A stretch of 64,000 nucleotides of DNA, from contig NC_088202.1 of NCBI RefSeq assembly GCF_037126465.1, positions 28,752,213-28,816,212 on the forward strand, in the 5' to 3' direction. The stretch comes from Ornithodoros turicata (taxonomy: Eukaryota > Arthropoda > Arachnida > Ixodida > Argasidae). The notes under the pieces are model-generated. The model did no database searches. It was not told the origin of the DNA and saw nothing but the letters and a program-made list of their open reading frames with translations. Position numbers and translations under genes: made by a program. Positions 1 to 9,737 of this stretch are shown here, piece by piece (the stretch's first letter is position 1; each line of letters starts with the position of its first letter).

Positions 1-854
1 GATGGAATGCATGTCGGTATAGTATGACCCTTAGGCTCCCTTTGTAATGGTTTATAGTTCGCGCACGCACACAAGGTGCATTCTTTTCGCTTGCACCTCC
101 TGCACCAGATCTGAACTGGGTTATTTGCGTGCTGCACTTTCCTGTTGAAAAGAAAGGCATTAGTAATAAAGTTCCTTTCAGCTGGAAAGTGCACCTCCCG
201 AAATCCCGTCTTGCGTGGAGTCCAAGGTAGTGCAGTCCAGTGCAAGTGAAAAGAATGCGCTTACAGACTTCGAGGTGCATGTGACTCTCTAGCAATGTGC
301 CGTAGTGTTCGTTTTAATTTGATCCTCCTAAACTCTCCTCAACTAAGCAGCGACCCAAGGGGGCTGCATAACGGCTTCTTTATCGGTAATGTCGCGCAAC
401 GCGTCCCTTATGTTTGAGAGCAACTAAGTTGAATACATTTACGTATACGCGAGGGCAAGCCCGTGCAAAGTGGCAACTCTTTTGTGGACAGGACACGAAG
501 AAAATAAAACGGAACCGTCGAGCGCGTTTATGAATGAAGGTGTTCCCCGATTTGCGTCGTATTCGTGCGGTGGTGCTTGTTGGCTAGACAGTAGCAACAG
601 ACATTCGGATGGGACGCAATCGCTCCAACCCAGCAAGAAAGTACTTTACGTAGGACATCACGACAAACAAGTCAGTTTGTAGCATGCGCTTCAATAAAGG
701 AGAAAGCCCATTTGAACAGACAGTAACCTACAGGAACCAGGAGCTACTAATTTCACAGCTTTCTATTGATATTAAATACCGTGTATGCGGAATAAACTGG
801 TTTACATTTTGTAACATTGATCTCTTTTTTTTGGGGGGGATGAATATTCCCAGC
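1..854. other. Intergenic, no feature recognised
   Basis: I see only short open frames with no recognisable protein similarity, and no clear repeat termini. The two overlapping frames of about 65-70 codons near 440-680 lie on opposite strands and look like chance. AATAAA-like strings occur but cannot be tied to a gene. Confidence 0.4.
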
Positions 855-972
855 AGAAGCGGAACCGGTTAAAAACCGGTATGAACCGTTATTTTTTTAC
901 TCCGGAGCAGAACCGGTACCGGATCGTTTATGATGTAACCGGAACGAAAACCGGAACGAAAAACGTTTCGGT
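855..972. repeat. AACCGG-motif cluster, probable transposon end
   Basis: The motif AACCGG or its complement recurs many times within about 110 bp (for example around 861, 873, 912, 939 and 951). Clusters of a short motif at one end are typical of the subterminal regions of hAT-like MITEs. No opposite terminus was found, so this is probably a truncated end abutting the palindromic MITE remnant that follows. Confidence 0.4.
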
Positions 973-975
973 TCG

Positions 976-1138
976 ACATCGTTATCTGCCCCGATTTGCT
1001 GAAAACGGGCGGCGTACGCCTTTTTTGTGACACTTATCCTGTTCATAATTGTCACAAAAGAGGCGTACGCCTCCCGTTTTCGACAAATCAGGGAAGATAA
1101 CGATATCATTTGAGATGTAGGCTGGCTAGGAGCGAGCG
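976..1138. mobile_element. Truncated copy of the CACTCTTAAAA palindromic MITE
   Basis: This is the central hairpin of the window's most abundant MITE. It has the CGTTATCTGCCC-like arm, the GGCGTACGCC block, a TGTGACA/TGTCACA centre, and the complementary arm ending at GGCTGGCTAGGAGCG. Both CACTCTT outer ends are missing, so it is a decayed internal remnant. Confidence 0.75.
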
Positions 1139-1233
1139 CAGGAGTGCAAGGGGCCCGTGCCTTTTCAGAGGCCCGCACGACAAAAGGCCGGACGCGTGTC
1201 TAAGTCAGCACACAGCAAACACACGTAATCATA

Positions 1234-2269
1234 CAGGGTGTCCCAAAAAACGTGTCATTGAATTATAATAAAAAAACCACACCACCTAGAATCATACGGT
1301 TAAAGACATTTCTTCTTACTAGGTTTTTGCCACCTCCTGATGTGAATGTCGTGTAACGTAAGTTTAATTATGTAAATTTTTGCGAACTGAAATCGGAAAT
1401 TTGCAAAGTATAAAGGTCACTTTTTTACCCCACCAATGTGAAAAGCGTGTCCAATTTACTCAAATTAATGATAATTGACAGAGATATTCAGGGGCTATCC
1501 CATCAGAAAGAATAGCCGAACATCATGCTCTACGGAGCTAGCGCGCGACAAATTTTTTCAGCGCAATCCTTGTCAGTCCGACGAAAGGATGTTGGAAACC
1601 CAGCCCAAGCTGCACAATGTACTGAAAGTCGAGTGCAATAGGGGTGGCCGGTATGTGTCTTATCAATGTTCTCTAGTTTCACACGTCTGTTCAAGGCCTT
1701 CCACCTACCCGTCCACCCCGCTCGACTTTCAGTACATTGTGCTACTTGGGAGCCCACACCTGCATCGCAGAAAGAGATAACACAGGTATTGCTTATCGCG
1801 TCTGACTTTCGCTGGGATCGCACTTTCCCTTTCCCAACTTCATGAACTGTCACTTTTTCTACTATCACTCTGTGGGCTGGCCGGCTGGGTTCGGAACCTC
1901 CTTTCGTCGAACTGAGAGCGATTGCGCTCAAAAAGTCGTCGCGCGTTATGGTCCGGTGCTACGAAAAGCATGATGTTCGGCTATTTTTTTCGATAGTATA
2001 GCTCGTGAATATCACTATTAATTATCATAATTATCATGAACTTGAGTGAATTCGGCACGCTCTTCATATTGGTGGGTAAAAAAGTCTCTTTACTTGGCAA
2101 ATTTCCGAGTTCAGTTCGCAAATATTTACATAATTAAACTTACGATACGTGACATTCACATCAGGAGTTGGCAAAAACCCAGTAAGAACAAATGCCGTTG
2201 ACCGCATGATTCTAGGTGGCGTAGTTTTTTTTTATTATAATTCAATTACACGTTTCCTGGGACACCCTG
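1234..2269. mobile_element. 1-kb foldback element with TA target duplication (Tc1/mariner-type ends)
   Basis: The element begins CAGGGTGTCCCA and ends TGGGACACCCTG, and is flanked by TA at 1232-1233 and 2270-2271. The arms stay complementary far inward: CGAACATCATGCT near 1519 pairs with AGCATGATGTTCG near 1968, and a block near 1620-1640 (ACTGAAAGTCGAGTG) pairs with CGACTTTCAGTACATTGTG near 1722. Almost the whole 1036 bp can therefore fold into one imperfect hairpin. The TA duplication and CAGGGTG-type ends suggest a Tc1/mariner-superfamily non-autonomous element. No transposase is encoded; the open frames inside on both strands are consequences of the palindrome. Confidence 0.8.
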
Positions 2270-2271
2270 TA

Positions 2272-3337
2272 TAAACAACATGTTACCAAGACGTGAGGAA
2301 GGAGGACAGGCCAGGTCACATTCCCTGGGGCACGTAATTCATCTCACCGGCCCTGTGAGATATGGGCAAGCTCAAGATCGTGCACCAAGTAGAAAGTAGA
2401 ACCGATATCACTCCGGATGGTTGGTGGTTCTCAGCGTGTTATGCGGTGAAGTTCTTTTTCTAGAATGCGTCACTATAATTCAGATACCACCGTTCACAAA
2501 ATGGAGTCACACAAACGCTTAGCTATCCCTTTATGCCTGCAATCAACGCCTTAATGACAGTCCATAATGAAAAAAATAAGTCTATATGAAATACAATACT
2601 GTACAGGACGAGCGTGAACGAACGGTGCTTTCAGGAGGACCCTCATGTGTTCCACATGTGCAGTAACGTATCTCCCTCTTACTGCCATAGAGGAGGGCCT
2701 ACCTCGTTTATGCTGTGGCTAGGCATATTGAGCCAAGAAGGACAACTCCATGTTCCTTTAGCGATAAGAAGGAAGTTACAGAAAGGTTCTTCGTTGTATT
2801 TCACTAATTTGCGACTTGGGTTCTAGTTGTGGATTATAAAGCACAAAGGGGGCGAAGTGTAAAAATTTGGATTTACCGTCGAGTTCACTATGTACCCATA
2901 AAAGAACGTCGAAAATGGTAATGTGCAGTCCCCTGTGCAGTCCCCCACTCAAGATGCATAAAAATCCGATCAAACATCATTCGTCCGAAGTATGTGATCA
3001 ACTGTATACTACCCTTAGGAAATTTTTCTCGCACACTGCAAATCCTTTTATTGACTGTTACATTCTTAGTTTTTCTTAAATTCAAATTCCTTTACTGAAC
3101 TCCGAAATTTAGCAATCTGAGGTACTCCTTTTTTTCTATATTCTTGGTAGAATAAGGAAATGCATGAGGAGTGACCATAGCACACCATCAAATGCGCTTA
3201 CATTCAGCGGCCAAATTGTTTCTAAACAAAGCAATAGCTCTGATTCTCTACGTCGTTTTGTAGCTTCTTTCGTTATCAGGAATTACTTTTATCCAATATC
3301 CTTGCAGTAAAACACGTAAATACGATGGTGAAGTTGA
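2272..3337. other. Intergenic, nothing firm
   Basis: No supported gene. A region around 2360-2475 (CGATATCACTCCGGATGGTTGG through GTGAAGTTC) vaguely recalls a decayed arm of the palindromic MITE. The rest shows short chance frames on both strands. Confidence 0.35.
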
Positions 3338-3339
3338 TA

Positions 3340-3925
3340 CTGTAAAACCCTTTATTTTCGCGGCCCGCGAAGTTCGCGAATTGAGCACTCGGGATTTGTT
3401 CGCAGCCCCTAAATTTCGCGAGTTGTGATCGGAAGACAAAAATCGGATTCGCAAAGGTCCGCATACCAGCCGGATGCACAAGTCATCTGCAGCCGCTAGA
3501 TGTGTACTTCAACAGGGTGTTCAAGTCCGAAATGAAGAAAATGTTTACAGGCTGGTATACTCAGACGCACAAGCGGCCATAGCGGCACAGATGAATGATG
3601 ATGAAGACACGTAAGTAAGCCTGGCGATTTCTGCTGTGAAGCCACTACATGCCATGCGGCTGATAGGAACGACGTGGCGGTATCTTCGTGACAAGCCCGG
3701 TGTGGCCTGTATACTGCATTTGAGTAATGTTGCGAAAGTTTGTGCTGCGAACTAGCCTGTGTATGTTAGAGGCAGGGCACTGTGAAAATAAAATTTGTTT
3801 GCGTCGTACTTAGCGTTCACGCCTCGATCTGCGCCCGAAATTTTCGCGTGCCCCTTAAATTCGCGAAGGCTCGATTCGCGAAATTCGCGAAAGTTATGGG
3901 CTGGCGAAAATAAAGGGTTTCACTG
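3340..3925. mobile_element. pogo/Tigger-like MITE with CTGTAAAACC ends
   Basis: Inverted termini CTGTAAAACCCTTTATTTTCGC (left) and GCGAAAATAAAGGGTTTCACTG (right) are flanked by TA at 3338-3339 and 3926-3927. The ends are followed by matched GCGAA/TTCGC-rich subterminal blocks near 3360-3425 and 3835-3905. The CAGTGAAACC-type terminus plus TA duplication is typical of pogo/Tigger-like elements. The interior (about 3450-3800) has no transposase similarity, so it is non-autonomous. Confidence 0.75.
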
Positions 3926-4350
3926 TATTACAAAGAAGAAAAAAAAAAAAAACACAGTGGGGATGTGAGTAGCGACGAAGTCAAACTGTCTACCCCAGGA
4001 CGCTAAGTGTTATTCAATTAGAGTTGTGACTCTGAAGGTACTTAACCTACAGGAACAGCTACTAAAACTAACGCGTAAGCTAGCTATTGTTATAGCACGG
4101 TCCCGTGGTTTATAGTTAGTCGTCAGTAGTAAATTACTATTGCGTGCGCGTTTGAACTTGAAGTGGCCACGCATTGCAAATCTCCCGGAAAATAATTAAA
4201 GGTACGATTTTTGGACGCAGAAGCTCAAAAACGAGCTACATGCGATAATTGTTTATGTGAACAATGCAACAATCTAATTTCTCGCCTGTAAGTGCACTTT
4301 ACTTTTGCGAAAAATGAAATGTCCTGGTTTGACTTGAACACCCCTCATAA

Positions 4351-4405
4351 ATTCCCTGCTGCAGTGGTAAGCTTTCCACGCTGGGAGGTGAGGCGGCTTC
4401 GAATC
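4351..4405 (+). repeat. tRNA-derived SINE, 5' piece (split by a transposon)
   Basis: The head of a SINE of the same family as the copies at 55601-55826 and 49090-49325, recognisable by GCTTTCCACG then CTGGGAGGTG leading into the B-box sequence TTCGAATC. The A-box end is degraded. The sequence stops at 4405 where a hAT-like MITE is inserted, and resumes at 5171. Confidence 0.7.
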
Positions 4406-5170
4406 ATACCTGGGTAGCAGCGTCATTACTCTAATGAAATTACTGTAACGAATTACGTTTCCTGGTAATTTGTAATGTAATGCATTACTTTTTACATTAT
4501 GTAATTTGTAATTTAATTTAATTACATTTGGCAGTAATTTTGATGACATTACTCATTACTTTTTACAAAAGAATCGAGTGTGTGTTCTGTGTTTGCACAT
4601 GGCAGGAAGTTCGGTGACGCACTCAATCGGCACGGCCGGGGAACATCAGTTCCCTTAGACGAGTCAGTTGCCTTATAGTTAGGGGTTAGGGCACCCACAA
4701 ACAAACGTTCTCCAGATCAACGGTTTGTAGCCTTGGAGAATCATTGTCTGCGGGCTCCATCCTCTAGAGAATCTTCCTGTTGTCGTGATACTTTGCGTCA
4801 CCTTCGCCTCTACATTGTGGAACGATACGTTATACGTGGCACGCTAGCCTGACATGTAAAAGAGACAAATAAAAGAGTACAAGCTAACTGTTGTGACGTT
4901 GTCACCATACATTTCCCTGAATTTCCGGGAAGGCAAGTCTCGTCAACTTTTGTGTTTTTGTCCCTTGTGCCTTCCACAAAATTCGGGAACATGTATGCCA
5001 ATAATGGCGAAGTAATGGCGTTTTAATGTCATTACTTTTTCGCAGTAATTGTAATGTAACTTCATTACGTTTCAGTTGCAGTAATGAGTAATGTAATTTA
5101 ATTTAATTGTAACTGGAGTAATGAGCAATGTAATTTAATTACATTTTACAAGTAATTTACCCAGGTATAG
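4406..5170. mobile_element. hAT-like MITE with 8-bp TSD inside a SINE B box
   Basis: The ends ATACCTGGGTA and TACCCAGGTATAG are flanked by the 8-bp duplication TTCGAATC at 4398-4405 and 5171-5178. Both subterminal regions (4430-4560 and 5005-5155) are dense in GTAAT/ATTAC motifs, as in many non-autonomous hAT elements. The interior around 4570-5000 has no recognisable protein. Because the duplicated octamer is the SINE B-box core, the order of events is clear: SINE first, then MITE. Confidence 0.8.
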
Positions 5171-5340
5171 TTCGAATCCCCGCACCGGCTGTGCTGTCTC
5201 GGGTTTTTCATGGGTTGTCCGGCAGACTTTCCAGGCGAATGTTACGGTTCCTCTTGAAGCAGCCCAGAACGCATACTAACCCTCTATCACCCCCTCCTTC
5301 TTGCTGTCCACTCTCCATCTGTTCACGTCTGAACGCCGCT
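5171..5340 (+). repeat. tRNA-derived SINE, 3' piece
   Basis: Continues the SINE interrupted at 4405. It carries the B-box core TTCGAATCCC, then CGGGTTTTTCATGGG, then the tail-proximal block ACGCATACTAACC and CTGTCCACTCTCCATCTGTTCAC. That block matches the 3' part of the complete copy at 55601-55826 read on the opposite strand. Confidence 0.7.
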
Positions 5341-6307
5341 CATAGCCACAGTTGATTCGCGGCGCTTACAGGGAAGTAAAAAAAAGGTGAAAAGCTGAAA
5401 AAGGCCGTTCGAGTGGCGCAAATTGTCGCCAATCTCCCTTGGTGGATAACGGCCAGCGTCTGAGGTGGAAGAAGAATTTGAAGCAGAAGAAAAACCGGTA
5501 GAAGAAAACGTTGACGCCGCCCTTTCACTTTCCTCATGCTTCTGCTGATTACGACAGCAATGTTCAAACGCCACAGTTGTCAGCGAAAACAGTGAGGAGG
5601 AAACAGGATGAGGAGGGTCACTGTTGCTTTCTTTTTTTTTCGCCCCTTGTTGCATGGTGTACGGAGGATTGTGAACGCCCGACTATTATTTGCGCCTCTC
5701 TAAACGACGGTTTTCGCTTTTCGGTAAAGTCGGTTTCAAGTCGGTCGGTTTCAAGCACACGGTAAACGAGTTTCGCTTTTCGGTGTTTCCTTTTTTTTTT
5801 TATCAGCTATTTTATAACATTTTGGAAGGGACTCTGTTTTGTAATACAATGTGGTAAATCCGACAATGGATTGGCAAATATCGGGGTTGATTCAGAAAAT
5901 TAAATTTCTCGAAACCGAAAATTAATCGAAGTGTTCCCACGTCCGGCATGGCAAAAACTCGCGGAAGATAAACACCGTTGACCCCATAATTTTCGGGCAA
6001 GTATGTTTTTCATATATCGTTCGACACCATAGGTGAAACACCCCGTATATGCCACCTGGCACCGTATACTCGACTCTTAGGTGTTTCACCCAGACCATCA
6101 CAAAATTCATCAATTTATGAAAACAGGAGTTCAAAGTTTACATCATTGAGTTTATGAACGCAGTAGAAATGCATTAGCTTTTGTACAGACAAAGAACACT
6201 ATAGACAGATATTTATTTACAGCTAACTCGGTAGAATGACAGCGGAAAGTACCTGTGGCTTGAGTTAAAATTGCAGGCAAAATATAATTAAATTACAACT
6301 ACACCTA
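5341..6307. other. Intergenic with repeat debris
   Basis: No gene. Around 6036-6080 the facing strings GGTGAAACACCCCGTAT and AGGTGTTTCACCC look like the abutting ends of CAGGGTGT-type foldback elements. The region around 5920-6000 (GGCAAAAACTC, CCGTTGACC) resembles the arm of the 1234-2269 element. The rest is unassigned. Confidence 0.35.
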
Positions 6308-6613
6308 CACTCTTAAAAACGATGGTGGTGGTGGTGGTGATGGTGATAGGCCTCGCCGTTTTTGGCCTCACAGAGGTGGGCAACGTCACAACTGACGCCC
6401 TGGGGGAATATGCGTCCTGGGCCGACTTCTATGGGAACTGTGCCGAACCAACGAAAAACGAACTTCACCACATAGCACGGTCCTAGCCAACCATCATCCC
6501 GAATGACAATGTTCGCCTATTTTGTTTTCAGCAAATCCTGGGCGAGAACGTTGTCATTCGGGATGCTGGTTGGCTAGGAGCGTGCTATGTGGTGAAATTC
6601 ATTTCTAAGAGTG
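6308..6613. mobile_element. CACTCTTAAAA palindromic MITE (TA TSD), carrying a SINE-tail insertion
   Basis: A copy of the palindromic MITE, flanked by TA at 6306-6307 and 6614-6615. The left end CACTCTTAAAAACGA and right end TTCTAAGAGTG frame the characteristic arms CTTCACCACATAGCACG and CGTGCTATGTGGTGAAATTC. The left arm is split after 15 bp by a 131-bp insertion (see 6323-6453). Confidence 0.85.
6323..6453 (-). mobile_element. 5'-truncated SINE tail inserted in a MITE, 8-bp TSD
   Basis: The 131-bp insert is flanked by AAAAACGA at 6315-6322 and 6454-6461. It contains GCGTCCTGGGCCGACTTC and GGGAACTGTGCCG, which match the tail-proximal part of the SINE at 49090-49325. It ends in a TGG-repeat run, that is a CCA-repeat tail on the - strand. 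A truncated retroposon tail with a target duplication fits target-primed reverse transcription. A related copy is at 37137-37260. Confidence 0.65.
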
Positions 6614-6615
6614 TA

Positions 6616-8760
6616 TTCATCCCTAAGAGTTCTTAGTTACATACAGTGTAGCCACTTACCCTAAAGTAAGTAATTATTGTAATTTAATTGCTCCTAGTTC
6701 ATTACTTCACAGCTCTGCTGACTACTGCCAAAGATGTGATAATGACACCGCCGGCTCTAAGATTCATTCGGCCGATGCGATGCTACATGTCGCCTAAGGA
6801 ACTCCAGCTCCATAATTAACCATTCCGTATAGCATTTACATTGGGAAAGTGCGCTCATCTCTTGGTTTTCTTCGGAAGGGGGAGCGCTAAAAAAGTCATG
6901 TGATCGCAAAATGATGTTGCCTATGACGTGTGACACGAAGAAGGTGGTGATTTTGTCACGCGTTGATCCTACATGACACTGTAGCCAATCACTCCGCACA
7001 AGCGTAATTTGTATGACGTTTTTAGTAGATTGCATGCGCAGTGATATGATCAGTTTTGAGCCATCCTATGTCATTCCCTTAAACTACGATTGGTACTATG
7101 CCATGTTAAACAAAGCGAGCCACATCGTAAGCACTGCGCGCGCAGTTCGAAGCCCTCGCGGCCGGTGTGACAGCAAACCATCCCGCTCGAGGAGCAACAA
7201 CAACACAAACCAGAATCTGCGAACGGCCACTGGAACGCCACGAGTCAACGAGCACCGCCCCCCCCCCCCCCTTTGCTGGGCTCAAATTTCACTGCTGCAG
7301 ACGGGTAAGAGAATTTCAAGGAGTTTCAACGTCGCACTTAGTATCAGCTGTATTTGAACCACCTAGGGACAGATGCTACCTTTAGCATGTGAGAAAAAAG
7401 TGTACCATATAGTACTGACATTCTACGGCCACGCATTTATTAGCCCTTCGCATACTGCTTGAGCATAACAAACCCTAGTCAACCCAGATGCAACGTCTTG
7501 GAACATCCCATCACGTGTGATCCTTTATACCTCCAATTCTAGCTGTATGCGTGCACATTCAATATTGTCTCCACTGGACATTGATGATGACGGTCGTACA
7601 GGGACCGTGCGACACCTAAAGGAGGCGCGCTGCTCCGTCGCGACAGCGCCGCCAGTGGCGGTCTTGGAAATATCCGACGTGATACCACGCCGCCCGCGCT
7701 CTATGCATTCTCAAGTGGAACCGTAGCTTGCGTGGCGACCGCCGTAATTAGGAGGGCTAATTTTCGAAGTGCAAATAATGTGGAACTTTCCTGGGGCGCG
7801 AACGCAGAATGGAGACAAACTGCACAGAAGCAACCACCGTATTCATGATGTATCTTACAGTGCGGAAGGAGAACAGCAACTCGCATGTGTACGGTCAAAA
7901 CACCTGTAAGTGATACGTCGAGAGGATGGTTATTTGAGGTCTCACAAAATAATGGCCTGCTAGCGAAGGCTATATACGTGTATTTCTCTGACTCCGAGCA
8001 TTTGTAATATCATGTTTTTGACTTAGTCTTGTATTCCTTTCGTCCTCTTTGCACACATAGCTTCGTCATTGAAATCTACATCGTGCGTCAGTTTTATCCA
8101 TACAAATAAACACGTGAGGTCACAACTTATTGTCTGACCTTGTACTGCAGTTTTTGCAGTACCTTCAGATACAATAACTGTATAAGATTCTCAAAGAAGA
8201 AATTATATGAGTTTTCTCCTCGGCTACCGCCGTAGGCTTGCGCCACGACAGCTGTGAAATGGTCGGTGTGTGAATACAAAACCTTTTGGACAACGTAGAA
8301 CTTCCGTTCTCACTGTGAGACTCGTCAACCAGATTACCGGGAGCAATATCGGTTCTGGGCACTATCGATGAAACATCTCAATCATTATCTCGAAATAGGT
8401 TGCCGTTTGGTCGATGCACTTGACGGTGATACAGTATCCAGCGGCGTTTCACCGTCACGAATGTGGCAACTGTAAATCATTGATCATTTTGCAGGTCCTC
8501 ATTCAGTTTCATCGAAACTAGAACAAAAGAAATAGAACATATTCGCTCGTGTTGTGCACACCTCATGCAATGGCCGAACGCGCGTCATGAACGCTATTCG
8601 CTGCGAGTGTATGTGCCCCCGGTGGTATTGGATGCATGGAAATCACGAGATATGGAACATCTGGTCCCTCATGAAGATTTCGTTTAGGTGGTGGCACAGT
8701 TAGCGATGCAACAGTTCCAGTGTGGCGAAAAAAGACACCCGCGCTTCACATGTAAACAAA
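6616..8760. other. Intergenic, unassigned
   Basis: No supported gene. A C-run occurs at about 7258-7272. The + frame at 7013-7357 has no recognisable domain and runs through that homopolymer, so I do not call it. The stretch 7613-7740 is CpG-rich but carries no clear exon structure. Confidence 0.35.
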
Positions 8761-8765
8761 GCTGG

Positions 8766-9400
8766 TGTAGAGGTCGTTAGAAAGCTCAGGGTGGACGCCA
8801 CTCGCTGGCTACCACGGAGGCTACGCAGCTGCAGCGGGGGCGACAGGGGACAATTGTTTTCCCCGACACTAAATCAGGGAAGAGGCTCTCGCGTCTTGCA
8901 CTGCTCAAAACTACGATGTGCACGACTTGACAGCCGAGACCGTTACTCGTAAATTGAGAATGAAGGGCGGAGAATTCCGAGGAACTGCTGCTGTCAAAAT
9001 TTAAACCAGTTCAACCAGGGGCTGATGAAGTTTGAACCAGGGCTGCCCGATTGGCCATCCCAGTTAAGGTTGTGGCCCAAGTTGTCACCCTTTTAAGGGG
9101 AGTCAGAGGGTGAGAAGGGGGATCTGAGCTGGACAACGGAGTCGGAAAGTCAGGTTACTCGACTTTCCTCCGTCATGTGTTATATTTGACTCTTGTAAAT
9201 AATGGTTGTAAATAAACCCCTCGTACATCACGGGAACTTCAGTCTCGGCTCCAGTGCAGTGAAGACAGGTAACAGGTCCAGTATCAACCGGACCCGGGAA
9301 CGACGATTGGGAAGAGATCGTCAACGACTCCTCCAGGTTTATCATCGTCGGGGACTCCGGCTGGCGAACTTCATAAAGTCATCATCATACCATTTCTACT
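8766..9400 (+). repeat. 5' LTR of Gmr1-like Ty3/gypsy element
   Basis: 635-bp long terminal repeat, starting TGTAGA and ending TCTACT, almost identical to 14490-15117. It is preceded by GCTGG at 8761-8765, which recurs directly after the 3' LTR at 15118-15122 as the 5-bp target duplication. It contains a polyadenylation signal AATAAA at 9211-9216. CTTTTAAGG near 9090 is a possible TATA-like core. Compared with the 3' LTR I see one substitution (AGTTCAACC versus AGTCCAACC) and one small local indel in the segment after GCACTGCT. Confidence 0.95.
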
Positions 9401-9417
9401 GGCGCAGCCGACGGGAT
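9400..9417 (+). promoter_or_regulatory. Primer binding site
   Basis: TGGCGCAGCCGACGGGAT begins at the LTR boundary, overlapping its last T. Its reverse complement would be the 3' end of a tRNA finishing CGGCTGCGCCA. This resembles the tRNA-Ser primers used by some insect gypsy elements. The exact tRNA was not checked. Confidence 0.75.
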
Positions 9418-9737
9418 CCTGTCAGGAGGTCTTCACTGCTGGTGGATGTGCTCAAACTCCGTTCTTCAAGTTTGCACCCCGAGGGAAAATTCGCCTGTCT
9501 GGTGATGAAGACAGCGACGAGGGAGTGCTAGGAAGTGCGCTTGTCTACGAGACGACCGCAGGCGCATCTTCAAGGACAGCGACAGTTCATCGCTGGGGAG
9601 CTTCGGGAACAAAGCGGCCCGGGAGAAGCTATAAAGGAAGATTGCGGCGGACCGTGTAGCCAAGGGCCTTTGAGAAGTCGGTGAGCACCGTTTCTTGTTT
9701 GTTTTGGGGGCATCGCCACATCAGTGTACGATTAGTG

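Noticed and set aside
1475..1931. Opposite-strand frames of 101 and 133 codons
   Set aside because: Both lie inside the palindromic 1234-2269 element; the symmetry of the hairpin explains them.
7013..7357. 114-codon + frame
   Set aside because: Passes through a C-homopolymer giving a Pro run; no domain and no splice support.
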